Counted from the stretch's first letter, positions 42,271-56,103 are shown. The stretch: DNA of 64,000 nucleotides from Aselliscus stoliczkanus (GCA_033961575.1 CM066739.1:69812559-69876558), one strand, 5' to 3'. Notes: generated by a model not told the origin, from the letters alone. Numbers and translations: made by a program.

Positions 42271-45200
42271 TTAACTTTTTTGAAAACCTAAAACGTCCTT
42301 CCTTACAGCTAAAACAGGTATTAAAGCTTATCGTCACACCCACACGTATGTGCATAGGTCACACATACCATGATTTAATCATCACAACAGCTCTTGAGAT
42401 AGCTAGTACTGTATTATAATTCACATTTTACAGGTCAAGATCCTGAGACTCAGATAACTTATGCAACTTCCTTAAGTCAACACAGCTAATCAGTGGCAGC
42501 AATGTCATGCCTTCTACCTCTTATGACTCTTAGTTGAATGACATCTCCATTGCATGACAGATTTCTCACCTACCTAAACTGTTTCTTTATATCTCATCTC
42601 CTACCTGTGACAGGCCCTATTCATGGCCTATGAGTGAAAGGTTTTTACTTGGAGCCACATTATTCAAAGTAACCTGGTATAACCATCTAGTCAACAGCCT
42701 GGTGGGCATGTAAGCGATTGTCTAAATCAGTATTTGCCAAAGAGTATTCTGTAGAACGCGGGTTTCGCAGTCAAACCAAGTTCAGGAAACGCTGTATAAT
42801 ATGTTCTCCTATTAAATATTTACTATGAATACTGACACTTAAAGGACCTTAGAAGTACATAGTAAAGAGATTTAATTTGTTCAAGTAAACATTTTCCAAA
42901 ATATTTCATCACAAGCCTTTTTTCCCCACTATATTGTAATATCTCACTGAACACTTGGAGAAATGCTGTTTAAATACAGTCAAGACGGCTGCGTGACTCC
43001 TCAGCCCTTGGAAAGGACACGCTGCAGCCTATTTTGGTAAACAGTTCCAGCACATTACCGTGCTATTGAGCTTTCTAAATTAAACCACATTGCTGCTCCT
43101 CTCTGTCTCTGTCCAGTGTTCTGCAAGCGCAGTGACCAGCCATGAGCCCCTGCTCCGTTGTTCGTAGGAATGGACTTCTGGTTAGCACACTATTTGGTTT
43201 GGAAATTCCTGTGTGAAGCCAGAAGATCCAGCCAGAATGTTGGCTTTCCCCAATTACTTTTGACAAAATGTCCTTGAAATACCTCATCATAACCTAGGTG
43301 TTGAGCAGATAATACAATGCTATGAATGATCAAGCCTGAATGTTCCCTTAGGATGACAGAACAGGGTGTGGGAGCCCTTCATAGCATGGAGCAGAGCTGT
43401 GAGGAGCAAGCCCCCATCTCGTGTGTTGCCATTACAGGCCTCTGATCCTGCAAATTCCACACAGACCCCAGCTGGGATGACTAGCAGAAACAGGGAAGGT
43501 TTCCAAAGGGAGGAAGAAACCCAGGGGAAATGAGAAATCTAATAGGTAATATTAGACTCAAATATATACAGTTTCTTACATGTCATATGAAGTCTGCCAA
43601 CAATATAATTCATTAGGCTGATCTTATCATGAGAAGAAGTATGATCTACACTGGTGGTCAGAAAAACATATCCTGTGAAGGAAAAGAAGAAATATTTCAG
43701 GCTTTATAGGCCATATGGTTTCTCTTGCCACTCCTTAACCCTGCTGTTTTAGCACAAAAGCAGCCATCGGCAATATGTATACATGTGCTTCCTGTGTTTT
43801 TGCTGCTTTGGGTGGGTCGGGGATAAGGAAGTAGCATTGGTTGTTGATGGGGGACAGGGAGTATGGATCCTAGTAATAAGGCATGTGACAGAGAAAAATC
43901 ACTGTCTCCAGCAGCTGCCTTTAAAAAAAAACTTCCCATGGCTTTACATTTATTCAACCAACACGGACGCTCCCTAGTCAATTTTTGCAAGGACAATTGG
44001 TAAAGAAACCCTTGTTCTTTTGTCTTCCTCTCCCACTGAGACCTGTTTCTCTCTTTAAAAGTTATATGTCCATTTTTACTTGATTTCAGAGTAATAATGT
44101 ATAATGTACCCATAAATGGATGGGGGTGTGTGTGTGTGTGTGTGTTCTCAAGCCCATGGAGAACTCCTGTGTTCTAGCCACCCTAAGAATGTTCCTGATG
44201 ATAACGCACTTTCTCACCCAATGGGCTGATGGCTTGCTTTCTCTCCAGACATTCTGCAGGGAACGGTGGGACAAAGAGAAGGCCTTTAGCTGCCACATGA
44301 TTTTCTGGTGTGAGAAGGCTGCTCTTTTGCACTGAGCCCCTTTGTTCTCATTCAACTGGTTTTCACGCTCTCCGGATGCCTAATTTTCAAGCTTGTAACA
44401 CACACACACCAGTGCCCTGGTGTTTCCAGTTTCCGCCACTTCCCAGTCAGACAGCAGGATAGAGACCACTCGTCATGCTCTGGCCTGGGCTCCTGAGTAA
44501 AACCATCCCAAGTGTGGAGGCAGTGCCTGACATGTCCCGTCGGCCACGGCTTGCTCCAGCTCTGTAGGGACACTGAAAGAATGTATCAACAAGCTTGCCC
44601 AGGTATCTAAAACACATTTTCAAAATGTCAAGTGACCCCTTGATGACCAGTCTGCTGATTAACTGCGGCGTTCCAGGGGTCCTTGGGAGGGGACAAGCTG
44701 AGGCCAAGTGTTCAGTGTGTAATCACCTCTCCACTGAGAGAGCTCACTGCCAAGCTGGAGAAGAAGTAGGACACGTAACTGGTCACCATGATTTTAGTTT
44801 CCCAGTCACCATTCACTGCCAAGATTCTGTTTCAAACTCTGTATTCTCAGAGGGACAGTCTGTGAAATTGGAAGGTCTTCACAGTGGTTTGGGGATAAGC
44901 TCCTCCCTCCCATTTCTACCACCTCAACCCTCAAGCTGGCCATCTTAGCTGTATTAGCTTACCTCCATCTTTGTTGGTTCTCCCGCCATTCACATCAGCC
45001 TGTACTCAGTAGCACCGTCATCTTCTAGTAGGATTGGTCTTTCTTGGAAACTGCAGACATACTTGCGAATGATGTAGAGACGATAAATAAGCCAGCGACC
45101 AAGATCCTCAATTCACAGATGGCCAGCCAGTCACAATCAGTTTACACAGGGAGATATAAAAAGTTAAGACAACAACATGGGCTCCTCTTGAGCTCGGATG

Positions 45201-45734
45201 CCTTCTGCTCACACTATAAGTAGGACTACGGACCTCACGAAAATCAGACTAAGGGATATTTGTGACTTCTTTCTCCTGGGCCTTTCTAGGGAAAGCGAGC
45301 CTCCCATAGTTGCATGGCAAGTGGACTATAGAATTCAAGAGATTGTGAATTGCAATGGAGGAAGCTCAAAGAAAGAGAGAGAAATTACCAGATAGGAGCC
45401 CAAGCTTTTAACCTTCACTAAATGCTGCACTCCTAAACACCAGAGTCATCCCTGACAATGTGGCTGCTGTTTGTCATGACACAAAAGAATTATCTTTACA
45501 ATGAAGAACTTCCCAAATGACAAGAAATTGTACTTTAAACAACTTTAATAAATATTCTGTAAAAATTAAATGTCAAAAATTTAGATGGATACTTACATCT
45601 CCTAACTTATGTATCTTGGTCAGTTTCTCCACAAGCTTACCTACTTGTTTATATACATTATACTCATTAAAGTATACATTATTAAATGTAAAAAAATTAA
45701 CATCCTGACTTCTTCACATGATCATTCTGTACAC
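42271..45734. other. Intergenic stretch after HMCN1
   Basis: Contains a MIR-like relic at about 42370-42515 and a short (GT)n at 44125-44145. Several open frames of 60-140 codons occur here, but none shows a family motif, splice context or codon bias that would support a gene. Confidence 0.7.
42370..42515 (+). repeat. MIR-like relic
   Basis: TTTAATCATCACAACAGCTC, TCACATTTTACAGGTCAAGA, TGCAACTTCCTTAAGTCAAC and ACAGCTAATCAGTGGCAGC follow the MIR 3' core. It lies about 100 bp past the inferred end of HMCN1. Confidence 0.6.
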
Positions 45735-45739
45735 ACACG

Positions 45740-45920
45740 CCCCTGACATCTCTTTTGGTGTCCAAAATTCCTCTTCTTAGAAGGACACTAGTCAGATGGG
45801 ATTGAAGCCTGCCCTAAGTGCCTCATTTTAAGTTAACCACCATTTTAAAGGCCCTACCTCCAAATAGTCACCTGGCAAGGTATTGGACTTTAGGGCTTCA
45901 ATAAGTGAATTATGGGGAAA
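45740..45920 (+). repeat. Old interspersed repeat, family not named
   Basis: AGAAGGACACTAGTCAGATG, GCCCTACCTCCAAATAGTCA and GGACTTTAGGGCTTCAATAA are phrases I recognise from a common mammal-wide repeat. I cannot assign the family with confidence. Confidence 0.45.
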
Positions 45921-46504
45921 CACTGTTCAGTCCATAAAAATTGTGTATGGTGGTTATCTGTTTACATGTTTCTTCTAAGTCCTTACTAATGCATTTATTA
46001 ATAATGTATCTTAGCCCAGTGCCTGGCATATAATAGCACTACATGAATGTTTGATACATGTCTGAGTGGTTTACAAATGCCTAACAGAGTTGTGGTCAAT
46101 GGGGAGAGTTTTATTGATTTGCCTGGCTTTAGGTGGGAGGAAAAAAAAAATCTTTCTATATTGAGTGTTAACATAAAGATACTTGAAAGTTGCTCAAAAT
46201 TTCCTTATGATTCCAGCTTTGTCTCCAAAATCAAAGATCCTTGAAGTTGTGGATAATGGGACTAAAACTGCCAATTTTTCTTCCGTGCTATGCTATATTC
46301 ATTTAATACTTCATGTTCACTTACATGTGGATTACAGCATCAAAACTGTTCAAAAAGTTAACAATTAAGTGGAACACAGGCAGGAGCTTGGGACCAAGAC
46401 GCAATGAAAAATGTAGTGAGAGGAAGAGAGTGGTTACTACATGGATCAGCTGTTTTGAAGTCAATGAGACAAAATGAGATGAAAGAAGTTGGAGCAATGC
46501 ATAG

Positions 46505-46543
46505 AAACATCTGGAAAAATTCAGCCAATTTTCCCAGATGTTT
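46505..46543. other. Short near-perfect hairpin
   Basis: AAACATCTGGAAAAATT at 46505-46521 pairs with AATTTTCCCAGATGTTT at 46527-46543 at 16 of 17 positions around a 5-nt loop. The stem is too short for a typical microRNA precursor. Its role, if any, is unknown. Confidence 0.6.
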
Positions 46544-47504
46544 GGCCTATACAAAACTTCACTCCCCAGTATCTGAAAGCCTTCCGAGGAGGGCCTGAAT
46601 GCTCCATCTTTCTCCTGGGTTTCTCTTGTGTGTTTAGGCACAGTCAAGCTTCTCATACTCTTGACTCCTGGAAAGTTCAGGGCCTAAAAAAAAACAGTAA
46701 TTTACCAGTGCCAAGCAATCACAGCAACAAACAGGGCAAGATTGTGTATGTCTCCTATGGCATTTCCAGGATACAGAGAATGGTATTAAAAGCAGTAGTA
46801 AAAAGGTGTGATGAGACATATGTGCCTGTTGGTGTGTTACATACATCTGAATATTTGTCACCAAGTGTGAGGCAGAGCTGGAAACAGATCTGTGACAGAG
46901 GTAGAATTTCATCATAAAGAACTCTGAGGGGTACCCTATCCTTTGGGTGTAGACAAAATTGGGGGGGAAAAAAAGTGTCACGTGCCAAAGAAATGAACAG
47001 TTTTCAGGACTTACTGTAATGGATTAGCATGTGAAAGGAAGTTACACTTGAGATCTATGTAATTTTACTAATTAATGTCACCCCCAATACATTTAATAGA
47101 GATAAAAAGAAAGTTCTGTCTACCAGTAGGGAAAGAACAGGATGTTTTATAGGCATGGCTTTCATCTGGTTCACCTTTGAAAACTAAACTTATGTGGTAC
47201 GTTTGAGGATTGGTGGTTTGGGGAGGTTAGGGGCATTGTTTAAATGACTTGACTATTCAATACAGGAGAGAGTGAAAAGAGATGACATATCACTACTCCG
47301 CGTAACACTATTAAATACGTGCAAACAGGAATGCCCCAGCTCATGTCATCAGAGACTTCTTTCCCATCTGACAACACCACGTGATAAGTGATAGGACAAG
47401 GACAGGCTAAGCACAGGGTACAATTAAGGCATCACTGGAAATGCTAAACCAGGTCGAAGGACTGTAACAGCTAAGCTCAAATCTGAATCACAATAAAATT
47501 AGCT

Positions 47505-47705
47505 CATATTTGAACCACACACTGTTCTATGTGTTTTCTATACATTACCTAAATTAGTTAATGAAGACTTTAACAATCCCTTGAGGTAGGTACTGTAATA
47601 TATCCCTAGCTTATAGTGAAGAAACAGAAGCATAAAAAATAAGGTAACCTGCCCAAACTTAACATGGGGAGTAAGTGGCAGAGACAGAATATAAAACCAG
47701 GTTAT
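47505..47705 (+). repeat. MIR SINE
   Basis: CACACTGTTCTATGTGTTTT, CCTTGAGGTAGGTACTGTAA, AAGGTAACCTGCCCAAACTT and GAGTAAGTGGCAGAGACAG follow the MIR order. Confidence 0.7.
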
Positions 47706-48636
47706 TATTGGCCCTCACCCTCTGCGCCCCCCTGTGCACTGGATGACCAGGAGTTACCCAGGTAGTGAGGAAAAAGTCAATGGATAAAGGCCATAGAAAC
47801 TCAGAGGGGAGTGAGTAGGCCAGTGTGGCTGAGAGGCTGGAGAACTAAGCAGATGCCAGAATATGAAGGGTCCCAGCAATCCTTTTAAGGAGTTTTGACT
47901 TTATTTCCAGAGTCAAGTGAAACAGAATTTGTTTTCAGACCCAGAGCAGCTAGACTCACTGAGACCAACCCTGGGAATTAGGGCATCATCCCAAACTGAA
48001 AAACATTATAGGAAATTTAGGAATCGATTGTTTTGTAGTTTGCTGAAGTTCATTTACTTTCCGTAGAGTAAAATGAGTAAACACCCTCATCCTGAATGTG
48101 AAGTCGAATGCGTTTTAGTCTCATTCCTCTTAAATGAGAATGTTCCAGATGCTTAGCAAGGAGTCCAGAAAGCCAGAGCTGGATTTACTGGCACCAGAAG
48201 ACCAGGATTAGCTGTCTCAGAAATGGGATTCCCTCAAAAATTTGAGGTTGCCCAACCACTGTTTCTCTGGCAAAGCCTGAATCTGACCATTAAAAGGCAA
48301 GCAGGGTCCTCGCTGCGGCTAATACATGGGGTGTCTGTCTTCATGATAATTCTAATATCTGGTCTGAGATCAAAGGTACCAACAATTGTGGAAGAATTGT
48401 GGAAGGAGATACAGCACTTGGCAGCATTTGGAGAGCCATGTGTACAAGCAGGCAAAACTCCTAAGGACTTGCTGTCAAGTAAGATTAAGCAAGAATAAAA
48501 TGTATTAAATTGACATATCAAGCTAAGTGGTGTTCGATTTCGTTTGCAATTGTTAATTTCGCTTTGAAATAAACCACAACTCAAATTATCTAATTGCATT
48601 CTAAGAAAACATTTCTTTAAAAATGTATATATTATA

Positions 48637-48777
48637 GGTAGATAGATAGATAGATAGATAGATGATAGATACATAGATAGATAGATAGATGATAGATACA
48701 TAGATAGATAGATAGATGATAGATACATAGATAGATAGATAGATGATAGATAGATAGATAGATGATAGATAGATGAT

Positions 48778-48827
<50 letters not shown>

Positions 48828-48848
48828 GATAGAAATAGATGATAGAGA
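48637..48848. repeat. (GATA)n array with 27-bp higher-order unit
   Basis: GATA units run for about 210 bp. The left part is organised in a 27-bp repeat, GATAGATACATAGATAGATA plus GATAGAT, occurring about three times in a row. The right part is a purer (GATA)n. The array is responsible for a 235-codon open frame on the minus strand that is not a gene. Confidence 0.95.
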
Positions 48849-50054
48849 CAGAGACCAGAGAGACAGAAAGAAGGAGAAAGGGCACTTTTTTTTCAGGTAG
48901 CACAAAACTAGCTTTAATTCAAAGCAGATAAGAATGAACAAGAAGTAATGCTTCTATCCATCCAGCTTCCCGCCTTCAGGGTATTATTCCACAGGCGAAA
49001 GGTAAATTATGGAGACACTTTAATCTTTCTCACACCTCAGGATCTTCATTCCCATAAACTGACTTTAAGTACCAATTGCTACATCTGGATTCTGAGCAAA
49101 TGAAACTACGCTTTCTCAGCCTCCAGTTAGAACAGACACACGCATCTGTCCTCAATTGACACACGCCCAGCTGAAATGTAACAGCATTGGTTGGCCTTTT
49201 GTCATTGCTCTCTTGACAGCAAAATAACTATCATCTGGTTCATTTGGAACAAAGAAGGACATGCATTTGATGTAGGGCTGCTCCTTTACAGCATCACACT
49301 TTGTTATTATTACCTCTCTGCAACATGATACAGAAATGAAAAATAGGCATCCTCTGATATGCAACAGAAACAACGACCGTCTAGACCTACAGACTGAGCT
49401 CTGACTGTTTGCCCGGTAAACTCTTTCACAGTGCTACTTCCACAACTCCTCCATTCTTTGGAAGTTGCTTCAGACGTTAGGGTGCACGAAACTTGGAAGT
49501 GTGAGCCAGAAACAACATGAGAGAGATTGTTGATACATGTGCTCCAGTGGAGAAATGAGGGTGTACCACAGTTTCTCTGCAGATCCCAATATGCCAAACA
49601 GTAGGGCTTGTTTCAGGCTGTCCTAATCTCCACCCCTAATCAAAGGCCTTTGTTTCAGAAATGTTGGCTACCCCCGTTTGTTCACACATATTATGACTTT
49701 TCAAGCTGGGAGATTTAGCAGTCATTTTATACACGAAGACAGCGAGTCCAAGAAAGGATGAATGGTGTGGGTAAAGTGAAACTAAGTTTGTTAGGTCCCC
49801 CGTAGGCTGGATGGCACTAAATAGAGCACTTTCAATCTTTTTATTTTTGGTTATACTTACAAGTTTCAGTTTTTACCTTGGTCACCTGAGTATGGATAAT
49901 GGAAATAAATATGAGAAAAAGTTTAGAGGTGGTAGCAGGTGTGGGTATGAACATATTGTATAGAATAGAATAAGGAATACACTATAGAGTATTAAACAGA
50001 AAAAGACAATGAAGGGATTAAGAAAAAGAGAAGACTTGTTGTGGGTTTGATTTT
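48849..50054. other. Intergenic stretch
   Basis: No repeat family, RNA gene or credible coding segment was recognised. Confidence 0.6.
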
Positions 50055-50500
50055 GGCCCCAAGAAATATATATTAAAACCTTAACCCCTATGGTGAAATT
50101 GACCTTCTTTGGAAATAAGGACTTTGCAGATGAAATCAAGTTAAAATGAGGTCACAAGGTGGACTCTAATCTAATATGACTGGTGTCCTTATGAGAAGAG
50201 GGAAATCTCATATGAAGAAACAAACACACAGGGAGAATGGCAAGTAATGACAGAGCCGGAGACTGGAGTGACACAGCTTCGAGCCAAGGATGGTCAAGGG
50301 TTGACAGCCACCACAGGAAGCTAGGAAGAGGCAAGAAGGATTCTCCGCTACAGGTTTCCCAGGGAGTTGGCCCTATCAATACCTTGATTTTGGTCTTCAA
50401 GCATTCAGAGATGAGAGAATGAATTTCTGTTGTTCTCAGCCACCCAGTTCTTGGTACGTTGTTACAGCAGCCCTGGGAAAGTAAGACAGGGCCCATGAGG
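50055..50500 (+). repeat. Old interspersed repeat, family not named
   Basis: A coherent 450-bp relic with ATATTAAAACCTTAACCCCT, GTGGACTCTAATCTAATATG, TGGTGTCCTTATGAGAAGAG, GCTTCGAGCCAAGGATGGTC and TTCTGTTGTTCTCAGCCACC in the order of a common mammal-wide element. The partial repeat at the right edge of the window (63866-64000) appears to be the same family. Confidence 0.55.
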
Positions 50501-53500
50501 AAGAACCTGAATGTGAGGTCATTCAACTGTACCCTGCTGCAAAGTAGAATTAAGGAGCTCCACCTGATGTGAAGTAACATTAAGGAGCTTCAACTGTCTG
50601 CTCAAAGGCCTAACATGTTTAGAATCTATTCTTTTGAAAATCAAAACAACCATTGCTTATGTTCAGCTTTCTAACATCTCTCCTCTTCTTCACAGTGGCA
50701 CAGAGATCTCTGAAGCCAACTTAATATCTTCATTTGCAAGTTCTATCAGTAACCTGGGATTTAATCTGTTCAGGCCTAGAGGCTTGAACTCATGTAAGGC
50801 AGCCAGGAGACTCTTGACCCATCTTTACACTATAGTTTCATCTTGTAATATTCTATCCCCTTCAAGTTGAAGTTCAATCTTGTCAATAGACAACTGAAAC
50901 CATTTAGATTCGGAGAAGTCCCATTTCCCCATATTATTTATAGTGGACTTGGGTCAGTTTTTTGTTGAACACACAACTGTGTGCCTCTATGGTGGGGTAT
51001 CTTGCGTTGTGTGTAGTATTGCCGGTCCATGGTGTCTTATCTAATCCCTCCCCACAAATGTCAAAGTAAAGAGGACTCACGTCTTGCCATCCTCCTGCGT
51101 GGGACTTGGCATAGGGAACAACTGACACAAAGCAACCCGAAGATGAAGGGATGACTGAATTATTGGAGACAACTTTGTATTTATACTTCATCAACTGCTA
51201 CATCCTGGTCTTATTGTTCTGCCAAGAGGTAATTATGATACTTTGTTTTTCTTGCTTATGATTGATTTTTCTTAAACATAAATAGTTGTTTTCTGTAAAT
51301 ACTTTTAAATTACATCTTTGTCACCTAAGAATGATTTCTAGAAGTGGAATTGGTGGGTCGAAAGTGATGATGACTCTTGAGGTTTCTGAGACATATCTCC
51401 AAAATGCTCTGAGAACAGATTGCATCAATCTACACACCTTGATTTTGTCAAGTTCACAATACATTTTTGCATGTAGAAAATTACAAACTGTGTGCACTTT
51501 ATTGTAAACTTGCTTATTTGTAAATCTAACTATAAACTATAAAACAGGCAAGGATAATTTTGTAGTTGATGTTTTCCTTTAACTCTAATTCTTATTAGAG
51601 TTCTGTTTTAAAAACGTGTTTTTTTAAAATTTGCTGCTGTTCCCCATACCTGTACAACAAATAACACAGGTAAGTGCATAAGAAAAATCTAAATAAATGA
51701 ATATGAGTTAGTGTCTGAATGAGAGACCAGTCTGAGGAATGGAAATCAATAACATTGCAGAGAACATTATCAGTGTTGTGGGGGTTTTTTTCAAAATAGA
51801 AATTTCCTTATCAATATATAATAGGACAAATAAGCGAGAATACGCTATCAAGATTTTGCCAAATATTATTTTATTTATTCTTTACTTTTGAATGAGTGAT
51901 TTATTTAAAAAGTACAAACAAAACCACAAGCAACAGATACAGAAGTGAAAAAGTAAATCTCCTTCCTGTTCTTATGACTGAATCTCCTACTTTCTTTCCA
52001 AGAGGCAAATACTATTACAGCCAAACAACATTTTTAAATGATATTAATTTACTCAGAGGCATTCCCTAAATTCCATCAATCAATGAACACCATTCCTATA
52101 GATAAAAGCATGCTTTGCAAAGCATTCCACAATTCTTCTTTCTACTCTTGGATGAAGATACTGGGTGGAGGGCTCCGCGGTGATGGGTGACATCTGGAGA
52201 CCAACATCACTTCCCAGCTACCCTGGAGAAAAAAAGCAAACATCCTTGGAGTTTGCCTTGCCTGCCCAAGGAAGGCCTGAGAGTACATTCGTGTGTTCTA
52301 AGGGTGACATCCACTGGTGTCCAATCATAACTGCATGTGTCAGGCCTTCTAAGATCTGCAAATGGGAAATCCTTAATTTAACCATTACACCAGGCATAGT
52401 GATTCTCAGACATTCATCCATGCAGTATTCCTAAATTTCCAAACTGGTGACCAGCTTTACCTAATGTGAATCTCAGGAGAAAAGATGTAATAGACACCGG
52501 GTCTAGATATGCTGCAACAGCGACAAAGATGTGCCTCAGGACATTCATTCATTTGTAGCACAAAGAGTATTGATCATGAACTACATGCCAGTTACTGAAT
52601 GCCTCACACAGTACTAGGAACAATGATGAAAAAGACATAACCACACCCTCAAGGTCATTTTCAAATAAAAAAAGAAGTGAGACGTGTACAGACAACAACT
52701 GGATATGGAAGTGACTGACAAGTCCTACAGTCATCTACGTGCTTGCTTGGGCTTGATATATTATTTCATTTAGCCCTCACAACAATTCTAGAATAAGCAG
52801 AATTTTATTATGAAGCCCAAGGCTCAGGGGGTTGAGTGACCTGCCCATAGTTACACAATAGATGTCTGAGTCCAATGTGGCTTGCTTCCAGAATCCAAGC
52901 TTCCAACACCACTCAATGCAATTCATCAGCTTCATTCATAGATCAGGGATGATGCATATTGTTTTTTCCAGGTTTGCTAACCTGTATCTTATTTTGCGTT
53001 TTAAAAGGATATATCTACCACAGATTCAGTAGAGAATTTCTATACCTATAAAATTGTTCCCCATAGAAATACTATCAGACATAGTAAGATTGTAAATATA
53101 TAGGAAAAGAAATCTTGAAAGTCATCAAAATTGGTAAACCATTTTCCTCTTTATATTCAGATTTTAATTCAATTTCCGGCTATTAGTAGACTTGTTGCAT
53201 CATTGTAGGTTCTTAGTTGGTAAATCCTCGTGACCTCGTGAACTAAACTTTCCTAGGGAAAGAAATTCTGGCTTATACACTCTTGGTAATGGTTTGATCA
53301 CAGAAGCAACACCACAAGGAAGTTATATATGTAATAGGAGATTTGACCTTATACAATTATGGGAGCTGATTAAGTAGTTTACTTTCTGCTGTTACATCTC
53401 TTGCAGGGCTGAGGTCAGCAGGGATGGCAATCAGGAAGGAAAGATGGCAGTGAAGCAAAGAGAGCAATGACAAATTGGAACCCCCAGGACAAGATGGAAT

Positions 53501-55372
53501 CTATGTTGGTCTCTTACAGGCTCCAAACCTCCATCTTGGATGATTCAGGTAACCTACAGGAGGAGATGCACTCTTCATTGTGGAGCTAAACGTGCACTTG
53601 ACCCAGAGTAGAAACTAAAGGACAAGTCTGGTGAGGGCTGCAGATGTCCAGCTGCTGTCCCACACCCACAAGATGAGCCAGTAGATCCAAAACCAGTGTG
53701 TCAGCTGCACTGATCAACTGAGTGTAAAAATAATATGGCTGCTACTTATTTCCATCTTTCAACTCATGTGCAAAATGTCTCTTGTGACCCACAGTAGCCT
53801 GGAACTACGCAATGAAAGAAATTCTGGGAATCACAGCTTAGATAAGTTGACTTAAGACAAAGCAAAATGCAACCCACAAGTAGAATTGTTTTGCTTGATG
53901 TTTTATTTAAATATGGGTTATTTCTATCTCTAAATCATTGCTAAGGTCAATCTTTGGCTTATTTAGCTAAGATGTTAATACCAATCTAATCGCCAGAGAA
54001 TAACTAAGAAAATGGGCTCCCAGTCATGAGGAATAACAGCATGAACTCTTTGGTTTTCCAAATAAAAATATCTTGTAGGAAATGAGGGAATGGAAAGTGG
54101 ACTTAAAAGCCATGGGCATTCTGAGAAAACTCAAAATTCTTCAATAATTTCAATATCTACCTGAATTTCTTCTATGTCATCATCCCCAGGAAGCAAGTAT
54201 CATTTTAGCTAGAGCAGCAGAAGGCCAATGCTGGAGAATGAGGCTTTTTGAATGCAACCATTGACAATATGAGATTCCATCTGCTCATGACTTTATGAAA
54301 CTGGAATCTGAGACTATACCCTCCAATTATTCATAGCATGATTCTCTATACACAGTGGCTGCCCACAGCCTTCCGACTCACCCTTCTTTGTTGTTACTGA
54401 GGTAACAACCACAGCACATGATCCTGGAGGCCTTAGAAGTTTTTCGAGGAGACGCTCTTCGACAGTCTTAGGATAAGACCCCAACAGCATTGGAATGGTC
54501 TCTGGTCATTTATATGCACTCTTTCACATTCAACCATTTCTGAAATCTCTTGACAGACTTGGTGGATCAAACCACAACTATTAATTGATTAATCATAGAC
54601 AGATTAATTCTTAAAAAAATAATTTATGCACAACTGTAATGCAGTTTTAACATATACAGAATTAAATACTAGCTACAGTCTTCTGGTCTTTCAAGAGACT
54701 TAATTAAAAATCTGAGTTAACCTAATTCTTTCTATTATATTCAGTTTATAATGTCAGCTTTCAAAATAAAGCATATGACAGATTAAAAACAATACTATCT
54801 CCATTTGCAAATATGTGACTATTTAAGATAAGCAGATAACATGCTTTTCAGTAATCTATTCTTAAGTGAGTAGGAGACCTATGAGTAGCCAAGGAAAAGC
54901 TCAGCCAAGTCTAATCACATATATATGAAACCTGCCATATGTTGGTAAATTTTCATGATTTAATTAGGTTGATGGAATAGTTGCCTTTTGCATACTCTAA
55001 GTTAGACACTGTGGATATTTGACCTGTTAGCAAATTATGATTGCTTTAGAATCTGATCAAAGTATTGAATTTAAATTATTTTTAGAATACAAGTATAGAA
55101 TGTATGCACAATGTATCAGACTAAATAAATGAATATTTTGTGTTCCTTATTAAAAAATTTACCAGTGGAAAAGATGAATTCTTAAAAATAAAGTCATCGT
55201 ATAACATAAAAAATGTAGTATAAAGGGATCATTAAATACCAGAGCACTGATGATGGAAATACAAGGTGTTGCTATAATTCAAAAAGAAATTTCTGTGCAG
55301 CAAGTCCCTTGCTTACATAACAAATAGAGCAGCTTTCCAGTTGAAATCATAAATTTAAAAAATCATATTGTA
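50501..55372. other. Intergenic stretch
   Basis: Contains a MIR-like relic at about 52735-52900. Otherwise unique-looking AT-rich DNA without a supportable gene. TTCTAGAAGTGGAATTGGTG near 51338 hints at another old repeat that I could not place. Confidence 0.6.
52735..52900 (+). repeat. MIR-like relic
   Basis: TTTAGCCCTCACAACAATTC, GGTTGAGTGACCTGCCCATA and GTTACACAATAGATGTCTGA follow the MIR 3' core order. Confidence 0.65.
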
Positions 55373-55472
55373 GGCCGGCCGAGTGGCGCGGTGGTTAAGC
55401 GCTGGCTTGGGACGCCAGCGGCCCCGGTTCGGTCCCACATATGAGGGCCAGTGACACTGCCCTCGAAAAAAA
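55373..55472 (+). mobile_element. tRNA-derived SINE (Rhin-1-like)
   Basis: A full-length copy with head GGCCGGCCGAGTGGCGCGGT, the GGGACGCCAGCGG variant and a one-base-shorter B box, GGTTCGGTCC. It is flanked by a perfect 16-bp duplication, AAAAAATCATATTGTA, at 55357-55372 and 55473-55488. The copy at 62697 shares the same variants. Confidence 0.93.
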
Positions 55473-55904
55473 AAAAAATCATATTGTATAAATAATGCTA
55501 AAGCACCCACCAGAACTCATGCCTACATCTCTAAAAGGCATCAAAAATTCAGAGACTCACGTAATAATAAAGACTGAAACAAATAGGCACCCAATCCCAA
55601 AGACTGGGAGATCTAAAAGAAGAGCAGAAAAATTATATTATGGGAGATTCCATGTCAAGAAGAGTCATGCATGTGTGTGCTAGGTGTCCTTATGTGTTCT
55701 TTGAACTTGCAGGTGCCTTCGTGTCCTCTTGGGAGGTTGAATACAAACTTGTTCACAAGTAGCACAGAACTAGCGAGGACCTCACTGCTTACTTCTGCTG
55801 AGAAAGATCTGTACCAACGGGTCTTTCCTCTGACGTGCTCAATGGGACATGGCCATATTCATGTCTATTCAAAACAGTTTGTATTCTTGACAGAGGAAGG
55901 AAAA

Positions 55905-56019
55905 CATTTATTAAGGGCCTAGTCTATGCCAAGCACTAAGTTCTGTATTTTTCTCATAATTTTCTTATAACAAAGTTTTCTTTTCTTTTCTTTTCTTTTT
56001 TCTTTTCTTTTTTCTTTTT

Positions 56020-56103
<84 letters not shown>

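Larger units (their letters stand above)
45921..48636. other. Intergenic stretch
   Basis: Holds a 39-nt hairpin at 46505-46543, a tiny L1 3' tip at about 47065-47100 (TAATGTCACCCCCAATACAT) and a MIR at about 47505-47705. No gene was recognised. Confidence 0.65.

Noticed and set aside
46489..46917. A 142-codon open frame on the plus strand
   Set aside because: No recognisable domain, no splice or promoter context, and it overlaps equally long frames on the other strand.
48234..48941. A 235-codon open frame on the minus strand
   Set aside because: Its centre is the translated GATA array (Ile/Tyr/Leu/Ser repeats). No domain, promoter or splice context supports a gene.
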